Shown here: one piece after another, positions 23,401 to 35,286 of the stretch
Position numbering within the stretch: position 1 is the first letter of the stretch
How the letters are laid out: each line of letters starts with the position of its first letter
NCBI GenBank assembly: GCA_023362775.1
Contig: JALMGJ010000005.1
Location: forward strand, 67,595,963-67,659,962
DNA: 64,000 bases
Reading direction: 5' to 3'
Source of the DNA: Charina bottae
Lineage: Eukaryota > Chordata > Lepidosauria > Squamata > Charinaidae
Notes under the pieces: generated by a model
Told to the model about the DNA's origin: nothing
Seen by the model: the letters and a program-made list of their open reading frames with translations, nothing else
The model's database searches: none
Position numbers and translations under genes: made by a program

Positions 23401-24298
23401 CTAAGAGCTGTCAGGTTATCAAGATCTGTCAAGTTATAAGTAATTGGTACGGCAATGGGAAGGTAGCAACAGAGTAGCAGAGACAAAAATAACTCATATA
23501 TTATATTAAATGACAAGTGTAGCAGCATGGCAGAATCATATACAGCAGTGAAGAAGTAGAAGCTTTTGTTCCCTCAGCCGGAAAGGGATTTGTGAAAATA
23601 TTTAAACCAGGGGTGGGGAATTTGTGGGCTTCCAAATGTTGCTGAAGTACAGTTTTCAGCAGCTGTAGTCAGAATAGCTAATGATGCTGCGAGTATTTGG
23701 CAATTACTGGAGGATCACATATTCTAATCTTTTATAATCTCAGTCTTCCCAATTCTAATCCAAAATACTAGCTGCTACATGAAAAACTTTCCACATGGGT
23801 AGATGATTTGTCTATTTCAACCTCTCCTGACCTCGTACTCTCCAGATATGTTGGACTGCACCTACTGGTCAGTGGGTGGGAGTGATCGGAGTTGTAGACT
23901 CACACATCTAAGGTGGGCAGTTTGATCTACCACCAAAGAGGTAACATCTCCTGCATATGCCCAAGTTACTCTAGGGTTTATTGTAGTGATAGGCTTGGTT
24001 CCCAAATCTTTTTTAGGCATTCAGAAGTCAATACAGTAAGCAGGTTGGACAGGATAGGGGAGGTGGCATCATAGCATCAAGCTGGGTACAACACGCATAC
24101 AACACGAAACATGTTTATGAAAATGACTGAAGAGAGTCCCTATGTTTACAGGCATTGTAAATGAACATGCATACAGTGACAGAGATAGTCACATGCATCC
24201 CTCATATGTGTGATTGTTATATTTTATGTTAACCAAGTAATTGTAGTTTATAAAGTATGGTTGGCTTACCTTTGTGTGTGAATTGGATCACTCTAGAG

Positions 24299-24608
24299 CA
24301 GGGTTTCTCAATCAGGGTTCCGTGGAACCCTAGGGTTCCATGAGAGGTCACTAGGGGTTCCCTGGGAGATTATGATTTATTTAAAAAAATATTTCAAATT
24401 TGGGCAACTTCACATTAAAGAGGTAAGTTGCATTCTTTATTTTTAGTTTAACAACACTGTTAATGCATATATACAGGCCTACACAATGAAACAAATATAA
24501 CAATTTTGTAACTTCTGGCCTATATTTGAGCCTGAATATTCAGGGGTTCCCTGAGGCCTGAAAAATATATCAAGGGTTCCTCCAGGGTCAAAAGATTGAG
24601 AAAGGCTG
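24299..24608 (+). mobile_element. hAT MITE, family C
   Basis: CAGGGTTTCTCAATC start, TTGAGAAAGGCTG end, perfect 8-bp duplications CTCTAGAG at 24291-24298 and 24609-24616. AT-rich interior with ggttccgtggaaccctaggg near one end. A homologous copy in opposite orientation is at 45967-46275. Confidence 0.9.
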
Positions 24609-24754
24609 CTCTAGAGTATTCATCCCATGGCTCAGCTATCTTTCCCAAACTGACACCTTCCAAATATGTTGGACTCCCAAAATCTCAGCAATGCTAACCC
24701 ATCTGGGGGATGCCAAGTTGGAAGAGTCTAGCTTTGTGCTATATGTGAACCCAG

Positions 24755-24970
24755 CCATAGTGTGGTGGGAAGAGTCCTGGATTTGCAGAAAAGCCGCAGC
24801 TCAAGTCCAGGTTTGGCCGTAAATCTAGATCTTTAAGAAAAGTCAGTATGGCTCGCCCTAACCTAACACACACTTGGAGAGATTGTTGTGAAGACAAATA
24901 ATATCATGACAGTTATCATGAGCTGTTTTGAAGGTGAGTTATGACATGCATGCAATAAATACATTCGTAT
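24755..24970 (+). mobile_element. Old tRNA-headed SINE
   Basis: tagtgtggtgggaagagtcc (tRNA-like head), caagtccaggtttggc (B-box region), cctaacctaacacacacttg and a terminal ataaat piece follow the layout of the SINEs at 48363 and 54625, but more diverged. Confidence 0.5.
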
Positions 24971-26122
24971 GGTACAAAAACCTGTGAGTATATTCTGAGT
25001 AGTGCTTAGGGAAGTGGAGGGGGAGTTGTCATTGCCCAGCATCTCTTATATGTAATGCAAATTCTATAATACAATACAGATCTGGAGACCTTATCACAGA
25101 AGGCATTTCAAAACCAGCATCTACCTTTGGTGAACAAAGCTGTGAGCAATGAGATACCTGAGGGCAGACAGATAGTCTCATTTGAGTTGCCTCCAGCATA
25201 GATTCTCTTGTGTAGGCAATAACCTTTTCAGGCCAAGTCACTCTTTTAGAATTTGATGAGCATGTTTTGGGTGCTCCTGCAAAATGGCTGCCATGTAGGA
25301 CTACATATTCATAAAATGGCTGCCACGGTGGGTTGGACTACGAGAACGTATCAGGTTATTTTCTGCCACACTCTGTCTCTGTAGGACATTCCTTACCATC
25401 CACATTTACCTTTCTCTTTCTTTTACAGGTGAGGACACACTTTCAAACAAAATGATTGGGCTTTAGCTACTCCCAACTACCCCATTTTATTTTCTTAGAA
25501 TGTCTGTGGCATCTTCTTGTAGCCCAGGGACCTCTGTGATACAGAGCTGGTACTGGAGGCTGGCACTCTGCGTTGCAACATGCATGCCTCCCATTTCGTC
25601 ATTTCTTTAAAAAAATTAAGTGAATCTTTTAAAGATAAAATCGAATGGGGTGCGGGGCCTGGGACACGGTGAAGGGGGTATCCCGAACACATGGGTATCT
25701 GGTTGCTTGTCTGTCACAGTGAAACAATTGTGAGAGAGCTGCTTTCATTTGTGTGTTTGTTTATACACACATGCAATCACACACACACATTATATACATA
25801 CATACAACTGCTTGGAAAGAAAAAGAAGAGCCGAGGTGTAGCTGTTCTGAGTTCCATGGATTGAAGTGCTTGTAATAATGACGACAGGACATGGCTTAAA
25901 GCACAGTGGTTTCTTTTTCTCATTGAATGATAACTGCAAGCTTTCTGAGCACGAGGGGGTTCCTTTACAGGCTGGCTTAGTTTCAGCTGCCACTCACTTT
26001 TTTGACATGGAGGGCTGAACAAAACAGCAAGTGGGAAGTCAGGCCGAGAAGCGGGAGAAGGTGTCATAAAAGTGAAGGGTTGCTTTTTTAAAGAGGTATT
26101 TGACAGTTCCTTATTGAATCTT

Positions 26123-26206
26123 AGTGCAGTCATGTCTGTGGGAGGGGAAGCGGGGGGGGGGGGCAGTGCAGTCATGTCTGTGGGAGGGGAAGCGGGGGGG
26201 GGGCAG
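26123..26206. repeat. 42-bp tandem duplication
   Basis: agtgcagtcatgtctgtggg followed by aggggaagc and a G-run occurs twice in tandem (26123 and 26165) with only the length of the G-run uncertain. Confidence 0.85.
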
Positions 26207-26392
26207 AATGATGAAAGCAGCATCATGGCATCAGAATGCAAGCACCGCCCCCCTCTGCTTTTGTGTGTGCCCGGTGATGATGTGTGCAGGTACAAAAGGA
26301 GCTTGCAGGGCGATGATACTCTGCTTTGATCCTTCTGATGAAAGCAGACAACCCTGTGCAGACTCCCCTGCAGAGAAGATAATGTCCCAGAT

Positions 26393-26642
26393 CAGGGCTT
26401 CCCAAAGTTTTCCCGCGGCGACACACCAACCGCCGTTGGTGTGTCGCTGCGGGAAAATCTGGGAGTGCAGACGTTGCGGCAGCGCGCAAAAACCCGGAAG
26501 CGCTGCTGCCGCTTTCGGGTTTTTGCGCGCCGCGGTTGGTGTGTCGCCACGGGAAAACCCGGAAACGCTGATGATCAGCGCTTCTGGGTTGTGTGGCGAC
26601 ACACCAGACTCTGTGTGGCGACACACAGTTTGGAAAGCTCTG
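26393..26642. mobile_element. hAT MITE, family B
   Basis: CAGGGCTTCCCAAAG start and TTTGGAAAGCTCTG end, with perfect 8-bp duplications TCCCAGAT (26385-26392, 26643-26650). Interior is related to the unit of the copy at 11410. Confidence 0.92.
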
Positions 26643-26664
26643 TCCCAGATAATAGTGGTTGTTT

Positions 26665-26916
26665 TTTTTTAGTTTTTTATTTATTTTCTATCCCGCCTTT
26701 ATTATTTTTATAAATAACTCAAGGCGGCGAACATACCTAATACTCCTCCCTCCCTCCTCTTTTCCCCACAACAACAACCCTGTGAGGTGAGTTGGGCTGA
26801 GAGAGTATGACTGGCCCAAGGTCACCCAGCCGGCTTTCATGCCTTAGGTGGGACTAGAACTCACAGTCTCCTGGATTCTAGCCCATTTCCTTAACCACTA
26901 GACCAAACTGGCTTGT
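26665..26916 (-). mobile_element. tRNA-headed SINE (type with 'ccttaggcatgaaagccggc')
   Basis: The reverse strand reads gccagtttggtctagtggtt, aactcacagtctcctggattc-type middle, gaaagccggctgggtgacct and ends ggcgggatagaaaataaata. Same family as 48363, 54625 and 56515. Confidence 0.85.
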
Positions 26917-27369
26917 TTTGCAAGGCGAGTAACCTTCTCCAACCTCTACCTCTTTTGGGATTGTGGCCCCTAGAATGCCCGGGCAGGAGGGCCCTTCCCG
27001 TATGAAAGATGCCAGGCTGAGAGAAGGCGGAGGAAGAGGCTTCGGAGGGTAGGAAATTCCTGTGGTAATGCAAGCAAAGGGAGTGTTGGTAGAAGAAAAT
27101 GTAGGCAAGAGATGCTCAGCTGTTTGCTGAACAGGTTTTCCCTGTGAATTCTCCCAATTAAACTCCTGCATTTACTGTCACTGTCATAGCGCAGCTGTGA
27201 GAGGCAGAGAGTGTTGAGAGCAAAGTTACAATTTTGGGGGCCTCTGCAGATGGTGCAAAGAAGCCCTCCTAGCCCAACCACCAGTGACCTTTTGCCAATA
27301 TTTCATTGCAAGGATAACGTGTTGTTGTTATTTTTACTGGTGACTGCTTTAGCTACTAAACTACCACTA

Positions 27370-27593
27370 CAGGTAGTCCTCATTTAGCGACCACAATTGA
27401 GACCAGCAACTTGGTTGTTAAGTGAAGGAGTCGTCAAGTGAAATGTGATTGCTTGCGATCTTGCTTCAGCTCTCTTTTGCTTTGCAGACCTGCGAAGATC
27501 ATAAATGTGAGGATTGATCACAGTTACTTTTTCATCATTGTCATAACGGCGAATAATCACACTCTGAGGCAGTCGCTAAACAAGGACTGCCAG
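27370..27593. mobile_element. TA-flanked Tc1/mariner-type MITE, degraded
   Basis: Starts at a TA dinucleotide with CAGGTAGTCCTCATTTAGCG and ends near aaggactgccag, a mutated form of the ggactacctg inverted terminus seen at 30212-31192. Only the left TA is preserved. Confidence 0.65.
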
Positions 27594-28906
27594 TGTGTTA
27601 ACACTTGGACAAGGATGTATGTGGATACAATCCATTAATAGCTTGGTCCAAAATTGTATAACTTTTTGAATGTGACATTATTGGGATGTGTTGGGACTGC
27701 AGTTCCCATCACCATAAATCATGTCTGGAGATGAAGAGAATTGTAATCAATGTATCCGGAAAGGTTCAAGTTTGACAAGACTAACAGGGCTTTAAAAGTG
27801 AAAAAGGGCACTTTGATTTGGGCGCAGGTGTGAATAGGAATTTTGTACAGTTGATGTAGTACTGCTAGGACCAAATGCTGAACTCTCACAAGTGTCTGGA
27901 GAGCCATATTTTGCATGAATTAAGTTTCCAACCCATCTTTAGAGATAACCTCGCAGGAAGTGTATTTTATTAATCCTACCTGGATGTGACCAGAGGATGA
28001 GTAATTGTGACAGGGTAGATCATCTTAAGGGCTCCAGCTGCACTATTGGACAAAGCTGCTCAAAGGCACTCCTGGCTTGAATCATGAGAGAGTACTTAGT
28101 CCCATTCTGGTTGAGACTTTTGGATATTGTAGTCCAGTATACTTTGGTACATCAGGTTGGGGATACTGATCTGGAACATCAGATCAGCAGAGGGTTTAGG
28201 TATGAGGTAGTATTGTATACTGTCTGAGCCTCTGTATATTGATAAGAAAATAATGGAATATTAATTTAGGGGTCTGTACTACATGCTAGAACAAAGCACT
28301 CTAAATCAGAGCTCCCCCTCCCCTCGATTATGGTGCAAATGTGCACTTTGAGTACCAGTCTTATGGTGGGTTGTAAAATAAAATGGGGATTGCATCATAT
28401 ACGTAGTCTAACATCATCACAGGTAATTTCCTTTTGGCATTTCCCTGGTTGGCTCCCATTTGTGACATTTGCTTGATAAAAAAGGAATAGTGCTAGTAGT
28501 TTCACTCTTCAAATTACCAGGGGATTTTCACATACTGCATTATTTAATGTACTACTGCAATCACACACTTGCTACAGCTGAACAGACTGGTTTTCCAATG
28601 TCTTGGTATTACAGTCTGATCTATTGGCTAAGCTACAGGTATTGATAGGAATTGTAGTCCAAAAATCTGATGCTAATAGAGATTATGGGAGTGTTGATCC
28701 AAAACATATCTGGCTTTGCATTCAGATGACCCATATTCAATCCATGGCATCTCTATTGATTAATAATTTTTAAATTACATTTTTTTTGTTAAACACAATC
28801 TCCAAACAGGAAACCGATTAATTATAAGCAGTTTACAATAAATGAAAAAAAGTTGCAGTGATTATAACATTCAGTAAAAGCCCTGTAAAAATACATTTTT
28901 AAAATA

Positions 28907-29313
28907 CAGGTAGTCTTCGGTTAACAATTGCCTCGTTCAGTGACCATTTGAACTTACAATGGCACTGAAAAAGGTTTGTGACCGGTCCTCGAACTTACAA
29001 TGGTCACAGCATCCCCACAGTCACATGACCGCGATTTGGGCACTTCGCTACCGGCAGGCATTTACAACAGTCGCAGTGTCCCACGCTCGTGTGATCACCA
29101 TTTGCAAGCTTCACAGCTGGCTTCCGACAAGCAAAGTCAATGGGGAAGCTGGCAGTAAGTCACAAGTCGCAGACACGTAACTTTGCGCTTAACAATCACG
29201 GTGGAACTGCCATCATAAGTTGGGCAAGGTCATGTGGTGCTTCACTTAATGACTGTGTCACTTTGCAATGGAGTTGCCAGTCATAATTGTAGTCGTTAAG
29301 TGAGGACTACCTA
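28907..29313. mobile_element. TA-flanked Tc1/mariner-type MITE
   Basis: CAGGTAGTCTTCGGTTAAC start and GTTAAGTGAGGACTACCTA end are inverted repeats flanked by TA on both sides (28905-28906 and 29314-29315). No transposase frame. TA flanks and termini recall Tc1/mariner (pogo-like) elements; subfamily uncertain. Confidence 0.75.
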
Positions 29314-29504
29314 TAATAAAACAAATAAAAATATTCAAGAACAGGATTTCAACAGAAGATACAAAACACTATTTATTTAAACATACATAAAAACATTCAT
29401 ATATACAGGTACTTGTATGGTACTGATTCTAAAGGAATCAATGTGACTGAGGCTGGTTAACAGCCATAACTGAAGAAGGAATAGGTTCTTGGGTACTTAA
29501 CTCA

Positions 29505-29935
29505 TTCATTCATTGGCGATCACTCGTAGCCGAGTAAGATTGTCTTCCAAAGGTAAAATTTTAACGGTGGATCCGTAAGTGGCTGTAAAGGCCAATTCTG
29601 GATCCGCACAACCTCCCACAGTGGGGGCATAGGTTTCCGGGTGGGAGACGGTCATGATGAGGGTTTGCCTGACGTGCCTTCCTTTTAGCTCTTTTCTCCC
29701 TTTCGCCCTGTACTCGTGCTTCTTCAAAGTCCATAGTGCCATTAATAAAGGCTGACCTCCAATTGAAACGCTCATGAGTTAGGGCTTCCCAGTTCTCAAT
29801 GCTGATATTACATTTTTTAAAATTAGCTTTGAGAGTATCTTTGAATCTCTTTTGCTGTCCACCAATATTCCGTTTTCCATTCTTAAGTTGGGAGTAAAGT
29901 AGCTGCTTTGGAAGACGATGGTCAGGCATTCGAAC
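29505..29935 (-). pseudogene. LINE C-terminal zinc-finger remnant (R4/RTE-X-like)
   Basis: The minus-strand frame 29561-29929 encodes the C-terminal tail of a non-LTR retrotransposon reverse transcriptase. It starts MPDHRLPKQLLYSQLKNGKR, continues RFKDTLKANFKK and WRSAFING, and ends in a Cys-Cys-His-His finger CPHCGRLCGSRIGLYSHLRI. This tail type is known from several LINE clades including R4/Dong-like and RTE-X; I cannot decide which. The catalytic reverse transcriptase domain is missing, so it is a 5'-truncated dead copy inside PWWP2B intron 1. Confidence 0.7.
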
Positions 29936-29939
29936 AACA

Positions 29940-32515
29940 TGACATTATTTTATTATTTTATTAATTTTATTTTATCTTTAATTATTTTATTTTATTTTAT
30001 TTTATTTTATTTTATTTTATTTTTTCAAACACATATGGCCACCCATTCACGAAAAGTTACTTTGGGCAGCTGTAAACAATAAACATATAAAAAACAGTCA
30101 TTATTTAAAAAATTAAAAAACAAGGCATAAGAGAGAATAGATGTTAAGAGCAATAATGGAGCCACCTCAAGATCTCACCAGTCTCCTGAGATCCCCAGGC
30201 CTGATGACATACAGGTAGTCTTCGACTTATGACCACAATTGGGACTGGAATTTCTGTTGCTAAGCAATGCGGTCATAAAATGTGATGTCACATGACTGCA
30301 TCGCTTAGCAACAGCAACCCTGGGCAGTCCCGGTTGCCGTCATAACCCCAAGATGCATGGGTCACCAAGCAGGAAGAGACAGAAGTCCCAGGTGAGGAGG
30401 GCAGGGTGCTGCAGGGGGGGTGAGGGAGGGCTGGCACAGGCCGCACGTGAGTTGGGTGGGGGTGCTGCGCTGCAGCGCGAGCTCAGGAAGGCCGGGGAAA
30501 GAATATGCTTCTTGGCATGCTGTGGCTCTGGGGCTGCAAGAAAGCCCTGGAAGCCGCAGCCGCCCCAGCCCGGCCCAGCAGCATGGCGCAAAGGGGCTTC
30601 CTGGCACGTTGCCGCTCGGGGGCTGCAAGAAGCCCCTGAGCCACAGCACAAAGCTGCAGCCGCCCCAGGAAGTCCCAGCCGCCGCAGTTGCCCTTGCCAC
30701 CCTGCACTCTGAGGCCCCTGCCGCCCTGTGCTCCGCTGCCTCAGCTGACCTTCGCCATCTTCTTGCTCCTGCTGCTGACGAGACATGCCCACATGCCTGC
30801 CCTGGCCTTTTGCGAGGCAGCTGCTGGCCACGAGAGACCATCTTCCCCAGGTCTCACGAGGAAACCACCATGCGCAACCTGGAGAAGAAAGCCTCATGCA
30901 GCCAGCAGCTGCCTCGCAAAGGGCCAGGCATGCTTGGTCAGCAGCAGGAGCAAGGAGACGGCGAAGGTCAGCTAGGGTTAGGATTAGGCCGCAGGGTGCA
31001 GGGGACCAAAAGGGTGTAGATGGGGAGATAGGTGGGGGGGAGTTGAAGCGCCCCTGCGGTCGTAAGTGCGGGTGGGCTTTTGATCATGTGACCGCAGAGG
31101 CACTGCAACAGCCATAACTTCAGGGACCGGTCTAAAGTTCGTTCGTTCAGCGCCGCCGTAACTTCGAATGGTTGTAAGTCAAGGACTACCTGTAGCCAGG
31201 TCTTGAGGGACTTCCAGAAAATCAACAGGGATAGAGTAACCTCATTTTGAGGGAGGGGGATGTTTTATAAGGTGGGCACCATGGCAGAGAAGGCCTGCCT
31301 TCTGGGACCCATCCACCAAATGTAGTTCCCTAACAGACAGGACCCACAGCATCCCCCTTCTGCCAGATTTGATGGGACGGGCAGATATAATCGGGGAGAG
31401 ATGGTCCCTGAAATAACCCAGCCCCATGCCATGAAGGGCTTTAAAGGTCAAAACCAGCACCTTGGATTGGACCTGGAAGCAGACTGGCAACAGCGCAGCC
31501 TGTGGAGCAGAGGTGTAATGTTCTGTTCTAGAGTCACACACAACTGCCCGCACCACTGCATTCTGTACCAGCTGAAGCTTCCGGATACTCTTCAAGGGCA
31601 GCCCCATGTAGAGCGCATTACACTAATCCAGTTGGGAGGTGACTAGGACATGAGTGACTGTGAGCAGAGCCCCCCGATCCAGGCATAGGCACAAACTGGC
31701 ACACAACCCGAAGCTGTGCAAAGGCACTCCTAGCCATGACTGCCACCTGCTCTTCAGGCAGCAGTGGTGAGTCCAGGAGGACCCCCCAGACCATCCAGCA
31801 CCAAAGATGGCATAGTCCTAGAACTGGCAGGGCCCAAAACCCAAAGCCATTCAGTCTTGCCACGGCTCAGCTGAAGCCTGTTGTTCCCCGTTCAGACCCT
31901 CACAGCCTCCACACACTGGGATAAGACGTTCACGGCATTGCCCCTGGTGAATTAAGCAGAGAGATATAATTGGGTATCATCAGCGTACTGATGATACCTC
32001 ACCCCATGGCAACGGACGAGCTCACCCAGCAGCCTCGTGTAGATATTGAATAAGAACGGAGAGAGCACCGAACCCTGTGGCACCCCACAGAATAGGGGCT
32101 GAGGGCGGGACCTCTTCTCCCCAATCACCACCGACTGGAATCGACCCTGGAGAAAGGAGGCGAACCAGCACAACCCAGTGCTTCCCAGCCCCAACCCTCT
32201 GAGCCAATCCAGAAGTTTACCATGGTCGATGGTATAAAAAACCACAGAGAGGTCAAGTAGGGTAAGGATGGATGCACAGCCCCCATCCCACCCTTGCTAG
32301 AGACCAACCAAAAGCATGACAGATGCCATTTCCATCCCACACCCAGGTCTGAATCCCGACTGAACAGGATCCAGATAATCTGCTTCATCCAAGGTCCTCT
32401 GAAGCTGCTGTGCAACCACCTTCTCAACCACCTTCCCCCAAAAGGGGAGGTTAGATACTGGATGAAAATTGTCCACTGTATTAGGGTCCAGCAATGGCTT
32501 CTTGATACATAGAAA
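29940..32515 (-). mobile_element. L2-like LINE, decayed, split by a TA-flanked element
   Basis: Minus strand. Reverse transcriptase pieces run from 32494 (NLPFWGKVVEKVV, DPVQSGFRPGCG) through [14 protein letters not shown] and [12 protein letters not shown] (about 32240-31960) to [15 protein letters not shown] and KALHGMGLG (31600-31410). Frameshifts and stops separate them. The 3' end is near 29945-30080 with an (ATTTT)n tail and a degenerate tgggcagctgtaaac box. The TA-flanked element 30212-31192 is inserted in its 3' region. YADD is the catalytic motif of the polymerase. Confidence 0.8.
30212..31192. mobile_element. TA-flanked Tc1/mariner-type non-autonomous element, 981 bp
   Basis: CAGGTAGTCTTCGACTTATG start and TAAGTCAAGGACTACCTG end are inverted repeats with TA on both sides (30210-30211, 31193-31194). 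The GC-rich interior has long open frames on both strands but no transposase motif. A related element of similar size is at 43536-44584. Confidence 0.85.
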
Positions 32516-34113
32516 GGGAAGTTAGTATATGTGGTTCAAATGTTTTGAGGGAAACCTTGTCAATAGCAAGGAAATTCTGTGTATACATGGCTGCAGATGC
32601 ATACTTGTGCACAGACGGTTTTTTTGAAGGCAGTGCCTTCCTGCTTAATGCAAGACATCACTTTTCTCAATTTCATGTCTCTTTCCTATGAACTTGATAT
32701 CTTCCTGAGATGAAAACAGCTGGTTGGTTGGTTGCTTTGTAAGTTAAGACATGATTGAAGGCCTTTTTCTGTTCTGTGAAACCATACAATAGTGTTGATG
32801 TCTTCAGAAGCAGTACTGAATCTAGAAAATACTGGATTGCACCAAGTAAAGAAAAATTAAAAATCAGATTCTGAACAGGCAAATAGGCATTCTAAACTCA
32901 TAATGATTATACTGTAGAGATTAATCTATTTGCTTAATTCAGTTCTCTTCTTCCTTTTCTGTTTTTCCCCAAATTAATTATTTTGTAAGAGATTGGTGGG
33001 GGGAACATACTGACAATATAACTGGAAGCAAAATTGATCTGTGGAAAAAGCCTTTCCAAATCAATGCTTCAGGTATTGTTTAATGTTACAGTGAAAAATG
33101 TATTTGGACTAGACAAGGAGTTGTAATGGCTGGCTATCGGTAGCATGGGGCTGCAGGTAACATGGGGAGTGGGGGAGAGAGAGAGGCCTTGGTGGTTTGG
33201 GTGATGTCTCCCAAATGAGAAGGACAAGAATTTTCTGGGGTATTCCTTTGGGGTATTCCTTTTCATTTTTCTTTTTAACTGTGCAAAGACCCGTGTTAGG
33301 CCTGGCACTCTGATGGTTCATGTGTTTTCTATCACAAACGGAAGATAATCATGTTGCTGATTTCCCCTAATTGTTATGGGGGGAGGGGGCCCAAATCATT
33401 GTAGCTTAGATGCTGTTCAGGCTCTCTGCCTTTGCATTACAATGATGTTTTCAGTATCAGAATAGTAATGCAAATTGCAGTGATGTTAAAACACTATTGC
33501 CAAATTCTTGTTTACCTCGCTGTGTTTATTAGTGTCCAGTAAGCTCAACTGAAAATGTTAGAAAAGCAAATTTGATTCCTTGGTGAGTTTGTGGGGTTCA
33601 GGTACAATGGGTTTGGAAAGAACCTGGATAAGAGAGGAAGTTCTATTAACCAGCCTTAATTATAGGCCATACAATGCATCTTAGTAGACTAATTTTAAGG
33701 TGACACTTTTATGGAGGCCTCTGACCTATGTTACACAGAAATTCTTTCCCCAGGCACAGAAACTATGCACCTGAGTGTTGTTGCTGGCTGAGTTTGACCC
33801 TTGAATTGCAGATCTGAGACAAAGTCATTGCTGCACTCCTTCCACCAAGAAAGCTGAAGTTTCAGAGGCTTGCCAATGTGACTTCAGTCAGCCCAGTATC
33901 TTGTCAGCTGTTTTCTCCATGTTCTACTAATATTGCAACAGCTTTTAAATTCATTCTTCTATAGATTTGCAGATTCATTCTTTTTCTTTGTAAAGGATGC
34001 TTTATTCAGCCATCTAAAGTATATAATAAATGCTGCATGGGGAGATGCGAATGTAAATAAATAGAATAGCAAGTCACTATCAAGATAATGGTTGCAACCT
34101 GAAAAGCATAGGA

Positions 34114-34338
34114 CAGAGCTTTCCAAACTGTGTGTGGCGACACAGAAGTGTGTCGCCACACACAGCGTGGTGTATCGCCACACCACCCAGAAGTGGTGGT
34201 GCGCGCGCGCGCAGCGGCAACCACTGCCGCCACCACCATGCATGCACGCACCGCCGCCGTGCACGTGCGCGCCGCCGCCACCGCCGTGATGCCGCCGCTG
34301 CTGGTCTGTCGCCAGCGGCGGCACTTTGGAAAGCCCTG
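34114..34338. mobile_element. hAT MITE, family B
   Basis: CAGAGCTTTCCAAACTGTG start, CACTTTGGAAAGCCCTG end, perfect 8-bp duplications GCATAGGA (34106-34113, 34339-34346). The interior is GC-rich with ccgccaccaccatgcatgc-type repeats. Confidence 0.93.
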
Positions 34339-34564
34339 GCATAGGACAATGTTTTGATGGATCAGGTGCCTAGAATGTAGATTAATCTGTTGGTTTTTAA
34401 ATGTTTGTATGGTAAGACTTCTGAAATAATTACAAAAGCAGGAAAACATCTTGAAAGCTTTCCCAAGCCCAAACATTTGCCAGGGCAAGAAATTCTGTAC
34501 CACAGCTCCTTGGAGTCCACCCCAGCAGGCTGTTGTTTCATTGTCAAACATTCAATACTTACAG

Positions 34565-35286
34565 CAGGGGTGGGCAACGTCCGGCCCACGGGCCGTATAA
34601 GGCCCGCAAAAGCAATTGGTTTGGACCGCGGCCGCGGCGGGCATGGCGGCAGGTGTGGCGGGCGCGGCGACTGCAGCAGCGGCGGTGACCGTGGCAGCAG
34701 CGGCGAGCTAAAGCCACCTTGCGCCTGATCCGCCTCGCCTTGCAGGCACAGAGGAGCCGGCCGAGGGGGCGGGGAAGAAGATCCCTGGTTGCAATCAGGA
34801 AAGGGGCAGATTGTGGGAGGCTCTTTGTCTCCAGGGCGCTGTAAGGGAGCGAAGGACAGGCGGAGGAGAAGATCAGGGAAGCGGGTTTGTCTCCGAGTTG
34901 GGTGGCTTCCTCCTCCTTTGCATCTTCTCCCCAGCTCACTCACGCACACAGGCTGCTAGTCACCACCTGGATTATACAACACTGGTTGGGGGTGGGGAGG
35001 GGAGCTGCAGCTACATTTTGCCATGCAAAATTGTTTTCAAGGCTCCTGCCCGCAAACCCCGCCCACCGGTGCTTGTGATTGGCTCCCGCCCGCAAACCCT
35101 CCCCCCAATGTGCACAATTGGCTCCCGCCCACAAACCCCGCCCCCTTCTGCACGATTGGCTCCTGCCTGCAAATCACGCCCCCTTCCACGCGATTGGCTC
35201 CCGCCTGCAAACCCCGCCCCCCGGCCCTCGAATGATGTTATAAAAATCAAAATGGCCCTTGGCAGAAAAAGGGTTCCCCACCCCTG
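34565..35286. mobile_element. hAT MITE, family A, long form (722 bp) with CCAAT/GC-box array
   Basis: CAGGGGTGGGCAACGTCC start, GGTTCCCCACCCCTG end, perfect 8-bp duplications ACTTACAG (34557-34564, 35287-35294). 35041-35225 holds four tandem units of about 38 bp, each with ATTGGCTCC and most with CCCCGCCC. The segment around 34735-34900 (gaggagccggccgagggggc) is shared with the element at 56538. Confidence 0.92.

Noticed and set aside
30340..31117. Frames of 119-199 codons on both strands
   Set aside because: Entirely inside a TA-flanked non-autonomous transposon with GC-rich interior; no transposase or other domain motif.
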